A stretch of 38,395 nt of DNA, taken from Sedimenticola sp. (GTDB taxonomy: Bacteria; Pseudomonadota; Gammaproteobacteria; Chromatiales; Chromatiaceae). Positions within the stretch are counted from its first letter, which is position 1, and each line of letters begins with the position of its first letter. Location of the stretch: the NCBI GenBank assembly GCA_026984055.1, contig JALSSX010000245.1:1-38395 (forward strand), given 5' to 3'. The notes under the pieces were generated by a model. That model was not told where the DNA came from and made no database searches. It worked only from the letters and a program-made list of their open reading frames with translations. Made by a program: the position numbers and the translations under genes. Below, one piece after another: positions 9,488-19,707 of this stretch.

Positions 9488-10579
9488 TTATCGTCTTCCG
9501 TCATCAGGGTTCGATGAATCGATATCATGCGCGTCACGCCCAGCCGCGTCTTGCCGGAATGGGGCGATCGCCGTCAGTGCGTCGCCAGCGCGGGTGAGCA
9601 GATAAGCGAGTTGGAAACGCAGTACCCCCCGGAGACGGTCGCTGAGGGCGAGCTGCGCGGCTAGTTGATGTAGACGCCCATCGCGCGGGGTCGTTGTCAG
9701 TAGGTTCTTCAGTAGATACCTCCGTGCCGCAGAGGGTCGCAGGCGGCGGATAACGTCGTCGAGCCGGGCTTGTGGCCAGCATTGCCCAACGGCGCGTAAC
9801 AGGAGATACAACGGCGCGCGCGCGCCCCATTTCGTGGCTTGCGTTTCGAGTAAGCGCCAATCCGGTTCGGCAAGACAGATCAGTCGCCAGGCGTCCAACA
9901 GCCCGTAGTCGTCGAAACAGCGGTTGCGAGCTGCGTGGATCGCTAGATTCAGCAGAGCATGCTCGCGGCTCGGCATGCGCATTTGGTCGGCTGGATAGGT
10001 CGGATGCGCCTGGCTGGCCCGCCACAGTGCCGCGTGGTCGATTCGATACAGCCCGGGATTGGTCAGGTCGCGATGCAGTTCGACGATGATGCCGGGTTCG
10101 CATCGAGGCCGGTACATACGCTCGAAGAGATCCCGATGCGTCAAGCGTCGACGTGGATCGATCAGCACCACATCGTGGGTTTCCAGCAGCAGGCGTTCGA
10201 TCGCGTCGAAGTCCTCGGCACGCGCCAGCAGGTCGATGTCCACGCTACGTCTCGGCGCATTTTCCTCGTATAGCCAGCCGTTGAACGCCGCGCCCTTCAG
10301 CAGCATGACCTGCTTGCCGGTGCTCGTCAGCCGTTCGCTGAAACGCTTCAGCCAATGGTGACCCATCCGCTGTTCTATGATGGCCCGGGTGGTGAGTTCG
10401 CGCAGTTCGTCAGCGGCAGTGTTTGGCGGCATCCCGCCGTCCGCGAGCAATTTGCGCCACAGTAGTGGCGCCAGGCGTTCGAAATCGGCCAGCGCGCGCC
10501 ACCGTTTCCACCAGTCCGGTGGCGGCGGCGAGGTATCCAGCGGATCGCTGGCGCGGAGCAGGGCATGGTATGGGTTCAC
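9488..10579 (-). CDS. Nucleotidyltransferase family protein (NTP_transf_5-like)
   Basis: MLLKGAAFNGWLYEENAPRRSVDIDLLARAEDFDAIERLL pattern typical of this family. Confidence 0.75.
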   Translation of the reverse strand: MNPYHALLRASDPLDTSPPPPDWWKRWRALADFERLAPLLWRKLLADGGMPPNTAADELRELTTRAIIEQRMGHHWLKRFSERLTSTGKQVMLLKGAAFNGWLYEENAPRRSVDIDLLARAEDFDAIERLLLETHDVVLIDPRRRLTHRDLFERMYRPRCEPGIIVELHRDLTNPGLYRIDHAALWRASQAHPTYPADQMRMPSREHALLNLAIHAARNRCFDDYGLLDAWRLICLAEPDWRLLETQATKWGARAPLYLLLRAVGQCWPQARLDDVIRRLRPSAARRYLLKNLLTTTPRDGRLHQLAAQLALSDRLRGVLRFQLAYLLTRAGDALTAIAPFRQDAAGRDAHDIDSSNPDDGRR

Positions 10580-10655
10580 GCTTTGTTCGTCATGGGTAAA
10601 GGAAGCGGGTGTCTATCCGATAAAGCCAAGGAGGTGATAACAGAGTGAGTATTCC

Positions 10656-11978
10656 ATGTCCGATGCCAAGACCCAGAAGGCGAAGAAAGATGCGCCGACC
10701 GATCGGGTGCTGGTGGTGGAGGACAGTGCCGCGATCCTCAATCTGATTGCCGCGAACATCGAGGAAATCACCGAAGCGCGGGTGATCAAGGCGAAATCAT
10801 TGGCCGATGCCCGGGTTTTGCTCGATCGTTGGCGAGATCGTATCACGTTGGCGGTACTGGATCTCAACCTTGGCGACGCGCCGGACGGTGAGATCGTTGC
10901 CTTGGTGCGAGCGCGCCACATTCCGGTGATCGTGCTGACCGGCACGATGTCTGGCGCCATGCGTGAGCGGGTGATGCGCATGAACGTCGTTGACTATGTG
11001 TACAAGCGGAATGCCAACGAGATCAGCTATGTCGCGAGTCTTGCCAGACGGATACTCGCAAACCGGGGGCAGAAGGTGCTGGTGGTGGACGACACTGCCT
11101 CGTTCCGGGGTTATCTGGCTCATCTGCTGAAGGTGCATCGCTATCGCGTGATCGAGGCGGATGGCGCGATCGCCGCGTTGGACATCCTGGAGGCGCACCC
11201 GGATATTCGTCTGGTGATCACCGACTACAACATGCCGGACATGGATGGCATGGAGCTGGTTTGCCGCATCCGTGAAAAACGCGATCGCACCCGCTTGGCG
11301 ATCATTGGTGTGTCTGGCGATACCGATGCCAGCCTGACGCCGCGCATGTTGAAGGCCGGCGCCAATGATTTTCTGCACAAGCCGTTCCAGGCGGAAGAGT
11401 TCTACTGCCGGATCACCCAGAACATGGATACGCTGGACTATGTCCGGGTGATCCGGGATGCCGCGCAGACCGACTTTCTGACTGGCTTGCATAATCGCAA
11501 CTATCTGTTCGAACATGTCGGAAGGCTGTTCAACAATGCGCAGCGCGGGCATATCGAGATGACCGTTGCGATGTTGGACATCGATCATTTCAAACAGATC
11601 AACGATACGCGCGGGCATGCGGTGGGTGACCTTGCGTTGAAGGCCGTTGCGCGGGCGCTGAAAGCCGAGGCGCGCGATGGTGATCTGTTGGCGCGTGTCG
11701 GTGGCGAGGAATTCTGTGTCGTCGGCGTCAACGTCGGTGATGTGGACGCGATGTTCGAGCGCTACCGTCACGCGGTGGAACGGACCCGCGTGAGCACGGA
11801 CGAAGGTGAGTTCCATGTGACCATCAGCATTGGGATCTGCCAGCAGCCGCAAGATTCCTTCGATGCGATGTTGGCCACAGCCGACGCGGCCCTGTATGTG
11901 GCCAAGCACGGTGGCCGCAACCGCTATGTGATAGCCGATCTGGAGACCCTGGATAGCGAGGCGCAGCCGGCCGCCTGA
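10656..11978 (+). CDS. Response regulator with two receiver domains and a GGDEF domain (probable diguanylate cyclase)
   Basis: Two receiver cores (VLVVEDSAAILN...AVLDLNL; VLVVDDTASFRG...LVITDYNMPDMDGMEL), then DFLTGLHNRNYLFE...RVGGEEFCVV. Confidence 0.93.
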   Translation: MSDAKTQKAKKDAPTDRVLVVEDSAAILNLIAANIEEITEARVIKAKSLADARVLLDRWRDRITLAVLDLNLGDAPDGEIVALVRARHIPVIVLTGTMSGAMRERVMRMNVVDYVYKRNANEISYVASLARRILANRGQKVLVVDDTASFRGYLAHLLKVHRYRVIEADGAIAALDILEAHPDIRLVITDYNMPDMDGMELVCRIREKRDRTRLAIIGVSGDTDASLTPRMLKAGANDFLHKPFQAEEFYCRITQNMDTLDYVRVIRDAAQTDFLTGLHNRNYLFEHVGRLFNNAQRGHIEMTVAMLDIDHFKQINDTRGHAVGDLALKAVARALKAEARDGDLLARVGGEEFCVVGVNVGDVDAMFERYRHAVERTRVSTDEGEFHVTISIGICQQPQDSFDAMLATADAALYVAKHGGRNRYVIADLETLDSEAQPAA

Positions 11979-12021
11979 GTGGCTTCGCGACGCCATCAGC
12001 GTTTCGCGGTAGAATGCGCGC

Positions 12022-13125
12022 ATGTCAGGAAATAGCATTGGAAAACTGTTCACGGTGACCTCGTTCGGCGAGAGTCATGGGATTGCGATCGGTTGCGTGG
12101 TGGATGGCTGTCCGCCCGGCATGGCACTCGACGAGACGGATATCCAACCGGATCTGGATCGCCGTCGCCCGGGCAAGTCCCGCCACACCACCCAGAGACG
12201 CGAGACGGACCAGGTGCAAATCCTCTCTGGCGTGTTCGAGGGTAAGACCACCGGTACGCCGATCGGGCTGGTGATCTTCAACCAGGATCAGCGTTCCAAG
12301 GACTACGCGGATATTGCCGCGAGCTTTCGTCCAGGTCACGCCGATTACGCCTATCAGCAGAAGTACGGCATCCGCGACTATCGTGGTGGCGGACGTTCCA
12401 GCGCGCGCGAGACGGCGATGCGCGTCGCCGCTGGTGCGATCGCGAAGAAATATCTGAAGGAGCGCTATCGCATCCGCGTGCGCGGCTACCTTTCCGCGCT
12501 CGGTCCGATTCGGCCGAGAACTTTCGACTGGGCCGAGGTCGAGCACAATCCGTTCTTCTGCCCGGATGCCGAACGCGTCGCCGAGATGGAAAAGTATATG
12601 GATGAACTGCGCAAGGAGGGCAATTCGGTTGGCGCCGAAATCAGCGTGGTCGCGAACGGCGTGCCCCCGGGACTCGGCGAACCGATCTTCGATCGCCTGG
12701 ATGCCGATATCGCGCACGCTTTGATGAGCATCAACGCTGCGAAGGGCGTGGAGATCGGCGCCGGATTCGAGTCGATCACGCAGAAAGGCACGGAACATCG
12801 CGACCAGATGGGACCGGATGGCTTCGAGACGAACAACGCTGGCGGCGTCCTTGGCGGCATCTCCAGCGGTCAGGACATCGTCGCGCGGGTCGCCTTCAAG
12901 CCGACCTCCAGCATTCGCCTGCCGGGGCATACCGTCGATAAGCAGGGTCAGCCGGCCGAGATCGTCACCAAGGGGCGTCACGACCCCTGCGTCGGCATCC
13001 GCGCGACACCGATCGTCGAGGCGATGCTTGCCATCGTGTTGCTCGATCATGTGTTGCGTCAACGTGGTCAGAATGCCGATGTACAGAGCGAGACGCCGGT
13101 GATTCCGCCTCTCGCCGGGTGCTGA
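12022..13125 (+). CDS. aroC: Chorismate synthase
   Basis: [49 protein letters not shown]. Confidence 0.98.
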   Translation: MSGNSIGKLFTVTSFGESHGIAIGCVVDGCPPGMALDETDIQPDLDRRRPGKSRHTTQRRETDQVQILSGVFEGKTTGTPIGLVIFNQDQRSKDYADIAASFRPGHADYAYQQKYGIRDYRGGGRSSARETAMRVAAGAIAKKYLKERYRIRVRGYLSALGPIRPRTFDWAEVEHNPFFCPDAERVAEMEKYMDELRKEGNSVGAEISVVANGVPPGLGEPIFDRLDADIAHALMSINAAKGVEIGAGFESITQKGTEHRDQMGPDGFETNNAGGVLGGISSGQDIVARVAFKPTSSIRLPGHTVDKQGQPAEIVTKGRHDPCVGIRATPIVEAMLAIVLLDHVLRQRGQNADVQSETPVIPPLAGC

Positions 13126-13145
13126 CGAGCGCCACCGAGCGGGCC

Positions 13146-14285
13146 ATGCCGTACTGGCGGCTATCCGCCTTCTATCTGTTCTACTTCGCGGCACTCGGTA
13201 TCCTGCTGCCGTATTGGAGCCTATATCTGCGCTCACTGGGCTTCGATGCGTTGGCCATTGGTCAGTTGATGGCCGTGATCATGGTCACCAAGCTGATCGC
13301 GCCGAACGTCTGGGGCTGGGTCGCCGATCATACCGGCAGGCGCATCGCGGTGATTCGTCTTGCCTCGTTGTTGTCGTTGCTGGTGTTCTCGGCAATCTTC
13401 CTCGTCGAATCCTTCTGGGCCATCGCGTTGGTGATGGCGCTGTACAGCTTCTTCTGGAATGCGTCGTTGCCGCAGTTCGAGGTTGTCACGCTGAACTGGC
13501 TAGGGCGTGATATACGTCGCTATGGACAGATCCGGCTATGGGGTTCGGTGGGCTTCATCGGCGCAGTCGGCGGTGTCGGCGCATTACTCGATGCCTGGCC
13601 GGCGGGCATCGTGCCTGGCATGCTACTGCTGGTGTTTGCTGGCATTCTGCTGAGCAGCCTGCTGATCTCGGACGGTCCCGGGGCATCCCGGCATGACGAC
13701 AGCCATCCGCCGCTCGGCCGTGTATTGCGTCAGCCGGCGGTGATCGCTTTTCTGATCGTGTGCTTTCTGATGCAGGCTGGGCACGGTGTCTATTACACCT
13801 TTTTCTCGCTGTATCTGACCGATGCCGGCTATTCGAAGGGCGAAACGGGCGCGTTCTGGGCGCTGGGGGTGCTGGCCGAGGTCGGTCTGTTCCTGATCAT
13901 GCACCGCTTGATGGCGCGATTCGACGCGCGTCGGCTGGTGTTGGCCAGCCTGTTGATCGCCGCCGCGCGCTGGCTGCTGATCGGCTGGTTTCCTGGCCTG
14001 TTGGCGCTGGTTGTGATCGTGCAACTGTTGCACGCAGTGACCTTCGGCGTATTCCATGCCGCCGCGATTCATTTGGTGCATGGCTTCTTTCCCGGTCGCC
14101 TCCAGGGCAGGGGCCAGGCTTTGTACAGCAGCCTGTCCTTCGGCGCAGGTGGCGCGTTGGGGAGCCTGGCGGGTGGTTTTCTGTGGGATACACTATCGCC
14201 GTTGGCGGCTTTTGCCGCCGCGAGCGGCGTGTCGCTGATCGCGGCGGGGGTGGTTGCCATCTGGTTACGGCCGGTCCACGTCTGA
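13146..14285 (+). CDS. MFS transporter, HcaT/MFS_1-like
   Basis: 12-TM pattern beginning MPYWRLSAFYLFYFAALGILLPYWSLYLRSLGFDALAIGQL. ATG at 13146 preferred over 13119. Confidence 0.85.
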   Translation: MPYWRLSAFYLFYFAALGILLPYWSLYLRSLGFDALAIGQLMAVIMVTKLIAPNVWGWVADHTGRRIAVIRLASLLSLLVFSAIFLVESFWAIALVMALYSFFWNASLPQFEVVTLNWLGRDIRRYGQIRLWGSVGFIGAVGGVGALLDAWPAGIVPGMLLLVFAGILLSSLLISDGPGASRHDDSHPPLGRVLRQPAVIAFLIVCFLMQAGHGVYYTFFSLYLTDAGYSKGETGAFWALGVLAEVGLFLIMHRLMARFDARRLVLASLLIAAARWLLIGWFPGLLALVVIVQLLHAVTFGVFHAAAIHLVHGFFPGRLQGRGQALYSSLSFGAGGALGSLAGGFLWDTLSPLAAFAAASGVSLIAAGVVAIWLRPVHV

Positions 14286-14287
14286 GA

Positions 14288-15178
14288 TTAATCCTGCTTG
14301 GGTGTTTCGTTTGCCCGTTGCTTGAGCTTTTCAGTGATTTCCTTGTGCATTGGTGTCTGGATATCGGCTTGTTCACGCAGCTCGCCTATCCATTTCCCGA
14401 GTTTTTCCTTCTTCAGCCTGGTCACGATGGTGTCACGCACCTCGGCGAGTTTCGGTGTTGGTAGTTGGCGACTGTCTTGTAGGAGAAAGACGTGCCAACC
14501 GAAATCGCTTTTTACCGGTTCGGGGCTGAATTCGCCTTTCTTCAGCGAGGTGACCGAGGCGCCTGTCGGTCCGGACAGCGCGTCGCTGCCCAGCCAGCCG
14601 AGATCTCCGCCCTCCGCCGCCGAGGGATCACTGGAATAGTGCTTCGCGACATCGGCAAACGACTTGCCAGCCTTCAGCTCGCCGATGGCTCTCTCGGCGC
14701 TTGCCTTATCCTTGGTCAGGATGTGGCTGACATGGTATTCGCTCGCCGGGTGGCCGACATAGATCTCCTGGTAGGCTTGCTCGATTTCGGCGCTCGTCAG
14801 CGGATGTTCCTTCAGGTAGTCGCCGATCATGATCTCCGCCAACGTGTTCATGCGTGTTACATCCAGGGCTGCCGCGACCAGGGGCTTCTGGTCCAGTTTC
14901 AGCTTCTCGGCCTGCTGTGACAGCAGGGCGATGTTGAGTAGCTGGTTGAGTAGGCGTATCTGCTGCTGCTCGCTCATGCCGCGCGCCAGTTCCGGCCGGG
15001 TGCGCGCCTGTTCGCTGCGATAGGCGAAGAATATCTCGTCGGTGATGGGTTTACCGTTGATGATGAGACTGGCGATTTTGTTGGGCTTGGGTGGCGTGGC
15101 GGCGGGACTTGTCTGTTCCGCGCGGGTGGATTGCTGGGTCAATAGCAGGGCGATAAAAGGGATGGCATATCGTTTCAT
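14288..15178 (-). CDS. PpiC/SurA-like peptidylprolyl isomerase, exported
   Basis: [52 protein letters not shown]...[11 protein letters not shown]. Confidence 0.93.
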   Translation of the reverse strand: MKRYAIPFIALLLTQQSTRAEQTSPAATPPKPNKIASLIINGKPITDEIFFAYRSEQARTRPELARGMSEQQQIRLLNQLLNIALLSQQAEKLKLDQKPLVAAALDVTRMNTLAEIMIGDYLKEHPLTSAEIEQAYQEIYVGHPASEYHVSHILTKDKASAERAIGELKAGKSFADVAKHYSSDPSAAEGGDLGWLGSDALSGPTGASVTSLKKGEFSPEPVKSDFGWHVFLLQDSRQLPTPKLAEVRDTIVTRLKKEKLGKWIGELREQADIQTPMHKEITEKLKQRANETPKQD

Positions 15179-15510
15179 TGTGGGAAGACCTTCTTGTAGG
15201 GTTTGACGGTTACCGATGCATAGACACCGGTGGCGACATAAGGATCCGCGGCGGCCCAGTTTTCCGCGCTTTCCAGATCCGGAAATTCCGCGATGATCGC
15301 GCTGCCGGTGAAGCCGTTCGGGCCAGGATCTTCTGAATCGATCGCGGGTAGCGGGCCGGCGGTCAGCAAGCGGCCCGCGTTTTGTAAATCTTGCAGGCGT
15401 TGTAGGTGGTCGGGACGCGCGGCCAGCCGCGCTTCGAGGCTGCCGGGGGTATCCTCGGCGACGATCAAGTAATACATGAGTGTGTTTCCAGCGGGTTTTG
15501 GGTGGACCAT
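15175..15510 (-). CDS. YciI family protein
   Basis: [67 protein letters not shown]. Confidence 0.88.
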   Translation of the reverse strand: MVHPKPAGNTLMYYLIVAEDTPGSLEARLAARPDHLQRLQDLQNAGRLLTAGPLPAIDSEDPGPNGFTGSAIIAEFPDLESAENWAAADPYVATGVYASVTVKPYKKVFPQ

Positions 15511-15513
15511 GGC

Positions 15514-16074
15514 TCAGTCGCCGGTTTCAGGCTTTTGTTCTTCCGATTCCTCGATGGCATGCCGCATCACCGCCCAGGCGATGGTGAAGGAGAACGCAAG
15601 GGTAAGCCCCATTACGCCGAACAACTTGAAATCGACCCAAATATGTTCCGGGAAATTGAATGCGACATACAGGTTCAAAGCGCCGATGAACAGAAAGAAC
15701 AACGTCGTGGCGAGTGTCAGCTTGACCCACAGCGCGGGAGGTGGCGCGGCGAGATGCCCCATCATGCGTTCCAGCACGTTCTTCTCGCCGATCCACAGGC
15801 TGCCGAGGCAGATCAGCGCAATGATCCAGTTGATCACCGTCGGCTTCCACTTGATGAAGTCTGGGTTGCGGAAGATCAGAGTCATGCCGCCGAGCACCAG
15901 AATCAGGACGAAGGTCCAGAGCGTCATCTTCTCCGGTTTGCCATGACGCGCCCATTGGTAGAGCACTTGCAGACCCGCCACGACGATCGCGGTGGCGGTG
16001 GCGATGTAGATATCGAAGGCTTTGTAGGCGGCGAAGAACAGGATGACCGGGAGAAAATCAAAGAACAGTTTCAC
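15514..16074 (-). CDS. yciB: Septation protein A / inner membrane protein YciB
   Basis: MKLFFDFLPVILFFAAYKAFDIYIATATAI and family-typical downstream sequence. Confidence 0.92.
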   Translation of the reverse strand: MKLFFDFLPVILFFAAYKAFDIYIATATAIVVAGLQVLYQWARHGKPEKMTLWTFVLILVLGGMTLIFRNPDFIKWKPTVINWIIALICLGSLWIGEKNVLERMMGHLAAPPPALWVKLTLATTLFFLFIGALNLYVAFNFPEHIWVDFKLFGVMGLTLAFSFTIAWAVMRHAIEESEEQKPETGD

Positions 16075-16088
16075 GGGATGACGGCTTC

Positions 16089-16841
16089 TCAGTGTAGGAA
16101 TTTTCGGGAATTGACGCGTTCATGGAACTCCTTCACCACGGCGCGGACGTGGTCGGGATAGTCCAGCGTGTCCATCTGCACCATGCCTTCGCGGAAGAAT
16201 TCCGGGGCGTCGGTGGGCAGTTGATCGAGTAGTGATTTGAAGGCTTCACGCATCAGGTTGGGTTGATGGGTGCGGGTCGCGATGATGGCGTGGTTCAATA
16301 CCAGGATGCGCCACGGGCGTTGTGCATTGGTCTGCTCCAGATCCTGCTGGATCTCCATCGCCACCTGGGATTTGATCTCTTCGACCTGTTGATAGAGTAC
16401 GCCAAGATCGGCATGTTCCGTCAATTCGTTGGCCAGTTGCGCCAAGCCGTTGACGACCGGCTCCAGTACGTTGATCTCACCGCCGTGGCGGACGATCCAC
16501 AAGGCGAAAGCGAAGCTCAGCCGTTCGATGCGCTGGGCAGTTTGTTCCAGGCCGTGCCGGCTGGCCAGATGGGAAAATCGCACCAACAGGTTCAAGCCGT
16601 ACTCTCCAAGTTCGCTGATATCAACCAGTTTTTCTCCCCGCCCGCCAGCATCGCGGCTGGTCTGGTCGTGCTCGCAGCGTTGGCAAACATCGACCAACTG
16701 ATAGAAGGCGTCCATCAAAAGATTGACGTGTTGGTGATCGTCGTGGCGTTCGTCTTCTTCCTCGATACGCTCGATCAGCGGTTCGATGGTAGAGAAAAAC
16801 AGGTCGGCGACGCTGTTGATATCGGAGTTGGGCAGGACCAT
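16089..16841 (-). CDS. Conserved hypothetical protein, predicted mostly helical
   Basis: Long ORF in the same strand run as yciB-yciI-ppiC; no recognised family. Confidence 0.65.
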   Translation of the reverse strand: MVLPNSDINSVADLFFSTIEPLIERIEEEDERHDDHQHVNLLMDAFYQLVDVCQRCEHDQTSRDAGGRGEKLVDISELGEYGLNLLVRFSHLASRHGLEQTAQRIERLSFAFALWIVRHGGEINVLEPVVNGLAQLANELTEHADLGVLYQQVEEIKSQVAMEIQQDLEQTNAQRPWRILVLNHAIIATRTHQPNLMREAFKSLLDQLPTDAPEFFREGMVQMDTLDYPDHVRAVVKEFHERVNSRKFLH

Positions 16842-16929
16842 GGCGGCTATTGTAGCAGCCTGCGTTGGGCTTCGTTAGCGTGAAAGCCCCCACCCACCAA
16901 GACAAGCGAATTCCTTGGCCAGTTACCCA

Positions 16930-17127
16930 CTAAAGTGGATCTCGAAAAATGCCTTCCATGGCATTTTTTTCGTCGCTAAGAGAAAATGCGATTTCCGCTT
17001 TGCTCATATTTTCAATCACTTATTGTGGTCGAAAAGGGTGGGACATCCCTGCCCCACTCGGGCATCTCGATTTTTCGAGATGCCCTGGCAGGCCGTTGAA
17101 AAATGCCATTTTTAAACGGCCTGCTAG
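16930..17127 (+). repeat. Multi-hairpin intergenic element, copy C (subfamily 2 plus an extra terminal hairpin)
   Basis: CGAAAAATGCC-TTCCAT-GGCATTTTTTTCG; GTGGGACATCCCTGCCCCAC; GGGCATCTCGA-TTTT-TCGAGATGCCC; then GCAGGCCGTTGAAAAATGCCATTTTTAAACGGCCTGCTAG. Confidence 0.85.
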
Positions 17128-17193
17128 TTCCGCGTTACGCTGGCTGTTATGCTGGACGGGATTCCCGCCGCCGAGTTCTGCGCAATTGACAAT

Positions 17194-19707
17194 ATGGCGA
17201 TAAGCGACAAACTTCCGGATCTGCCGGTGCGCGCGATCCTCATCGAGTTGAGCGAGGCGCTTGGCGAGGCTCATGCGCTGCTGCATGCGCCTCCGGGTTC
17301 GGGCAAGACGACATTGGCGCCGTTGGCTCTGCTGGATGCGCCCTGGTTGGCCGGACGCCGGATATTGATGCTTGAGCCACGGCGTATCGCGGCGCGCGCG
17401 GCGGCGCGACGCATGGCTAGGCTGTTGGGCGAGGCGGCTGGCGAAACGGTGGGTTTTCAGACTCGCTTCGAGCGCCGCGTTTCGGCGCGGACGCGCATCG
17501 AGGTGGTCACCGAGGGCATTCTGACGCACCGCCTGCAACGGGATCCGGCGCTGAAGGGCGTCGCGGTATTGATCTTTGACGAGTTTCACGAACGTAGTTT
17601 GCACGCGGATCTCGCGCTTGCCCTGAGCCGTGACGTGGCCGAAGGTCTGCGCGAGGATCTGCGTATCCTGGTGATGTCGGCGACGTTGGACGATCGGGCC
17701 TTGCAAACCGTGCTGCCGGACGCGCGCCTCATCGCCTGTCGTGGCCGCCAGTACCCTGTTGAGGTCAGCCATCTGACACGACCATCGGATAAGTCATTGG
17801 TCAGACAGGTGGCTGATGCGGTATGGCGCATGCGCGCGGATTCGAAGGCCGATCTGCTGGTTTTTCTGCCGGGGGCGCCGGAGATCCGGCGTGTCGAAAG
17901 GCTGCTTCGCGAGGCGGATGCGGGGTTGTTGATTGTCCCATTGTATGGTGATTTGTCGGGCGAGATGCAGGATCTCGCGCTGTTTCCCGACGCGCAAGGT
18001 CGCCAACGGGTGATTCTGGCGACCGACATCGCCGAAACCAGTCTGACCATCGAGGGTATCGATACGGTGATCGACAGCGGCCTGTGTAAACGGCCTTCCT
18101 TCGATCCGAATCGCGGCATGTCACATCTGCGGACACTTGGCATCTCCCGGGCGTCGGCCGATCAGCGCGCGGGTCGAGCCGGACGTCTCGGTCCGGGCCG
18201 CTGCTTGCGTCTGTGGACGGCGGCTGAACACCGTGCAAGACTGGCGTTCCGGACGGCAGAGATTCTGCATGCCGACCTTGCGCCGCTGGCGTTGGAGTTG
18301 CTGCAATGGGGGGTCACGACACCGGAGGATCTGAGCTGGATCGATCCGCCGCCGCAGGGCGCTTGGCGTCAGGCGATCGACCTGCTCGACCAGCTCGGCG
18401 CGCTGGATGCGAGCGGTCGCCTGAACGCGGAGGGACGCCGCATGGCGCGGCTACCGTTACATCCACGCCTGGCCAGCTTGGTACTGGGCGCGTTGGCATC
18501 CGGGTGTGTCGATGAAGGGGTATTGCTCGCCGCGTTGCTTTCGGAGCGGGATATCCTCTCGCGGGATGGCGGCGGCATGCCGTCGGCCGATCTGGATCTG
18601 CGCCTGCGAGCCTTGCGCCAGGACGGTGCCGGTGGTGATCGCCGAGCCTGCCAGCGGGTGATGCGGGTCGCCGATCAAATCCGCTGCCTGCTCGGGAAAG
18701 CGACGGCGCCCCAAGACCCGCATCAAGACGGTGCGCTCGAATCGGACCCGAGTGGCTTGCTTGCCCGTGCTTTTCCGGACCGTATCGCGCGGCGTCATGC
18801 CGGTGGTCGCTATCGTTTGGTAAACGGGCGCATCGCCGCCGTAGACGACGCGGATCCCTTGATCGCGGAGGATTACCTAGTAGTCGCGGAGTTGGATGGA
18901 GGCGAGCGGGAAGGGCGGATCCAACGTGCCATCGGCATTCATCCGGATGCCATCCGACGGCTGTTTGCGTCTCGCATCGTTACGCGTACAGAAGTACGCT
19001 GGCGGGACGCGGGACAGCGCTTCGATGCGATATACGAAACGCGACTGGGCGAGCTGGTGTTGTCCGGGATTCCGGCAAGCCACTTTCCCGCGCAAGCTGT
19101 CCGCGCATCCTGGCTGACGCGGATTCGGCGACAGGGGCTCTCTTGGTTGCGTTTTAACGAATCACTGGAGCAATGGCTGGCGCGGGTCAACAGCCTGCAT
19201 CATTGGATGCCGGAATCGGATTGGCCGCTGCTGGATGAGCATACGTTGCTGGCGCGCCTGGATGAATGGCTGGGGCCATGGCTGGAAGGCGTGCGCACGC
19301 TGAAGTCTTTGCGCGGGATGGATTTTTCCGGCCTGTTGAAGTCACTATTGGATTGGGATCGGCAGCGGCAACTGGAACGTCTCGCGCCGAGCGCGCTGCG
19401 AGTGCCGAGTGGTTCACGCAAGCGCTTGACATATGCCAGCGACGGATCGCCGCCGGTGTTGCGGGTCAGGCTGCAGGAGATGTTCGGTCTGGAGCAAACG
19501 CCAACAGCATGCGATGGACGGGTCGCGGTGATGATGCATCTGTTGTCGCCGGCTCAGCGACCAGTGCAGCTCACCCGGGATATCGCCGGCTTCTGGGAAC
19601 ATACCTATGCCGAGGTGCGCAAGGATCTGCGTGGGCGCTACCCGAAACACCACTGGCCGGAAGATCCACGCGCCGCGGCGCCGAGCGCACGTGTCAAGCC
19701 CCGTTGA
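17194..19707 (+). CDS. hrpB: ATP-dependent helicase HrpB
   Basis: DEAH-type motifs APPGSGKTTLAPLALL, LIFDEFHERSLHADLAL, RQRVILATDIAETSLTIEGI. Start could also be 17149. Confidence 0.93.
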   Translation: MAISDKLPDLPVRAILIELSEALGEAHALLHAPPGSGKTTLAPLALLDAPWLAGRRILMLEPRRIAARAAARRMARLLGEAAGETVGFQTRFERRVSARTRIEVVTEGILTHRLQRDPALKGVAVLIFDEFHERSLHADLALALSRDVAEGLREDLRILVMSATLDDRALQTVLPDARLIACRGRQYPVEVSHLTRPSDKSLVRQVADAVWRMRADSKADLLVFLPGAPEIRRVERLLREADAGLLIVPLYGDLSGEMQDLALFPDAQGRQRVILATDIAETSLTIEGIDTVIDSGLCKRPSFDPNRGMSHLRTLGISRASADQRAGRAGRLGPGRCLRLWTAAEHRARLAFRTAEILHADLAPLALELLQWGVTTPEDLSWIDPPPQGAWRQAIDLLDQLGALDASGRLNAEGRRMARLPLHPRLASLVLGALASGCVDEGVLLAALLSERDILSRDGGGMPSADLDLRLRALRQDGAGGDRRACQRVMRVADQIRCLLGKATAPQDPHQDGALESDPSGLLARAFPDRIARRHAGGRYRLVNGRIAAVDDADPLIAEDYLVVAELDGGEREGRIQRAIGIHPDAIRRLFASRIVTRTEVRWRDAGQRFDAIYETRLGELVLSGIPASHFPAQAVRASWLTRIRRQGLSWLRFNESLEQWLARVNSLHHWMPESDWPLLDEHTLLARLDEWLGPWLEGVRTLKSLRGMDFSGLLKSLLDWDRQRQLERLAPSALRVPSGSRKRLTYASDGSPPVLRVRLQEMFGLEQTPTACDGRVAVMMHLLSPAQRPVQLTRDIAGFWEHTYAEVRKDLRGRYPKHHWPEDPRAAAPSARVKPR

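Noticed and set aside
10797-12053. 418-aa minus-strand ORF opposite the receiver-GGDEF gene
   Set aside because: Antisense shadow of a well-supported coding frame in GC-rich DNA; no recognisable domain.
12025-13236. 403-aa minus-strand ORF opposite aroC
   Set aside because: Antisense shadow of chorismate synthase.
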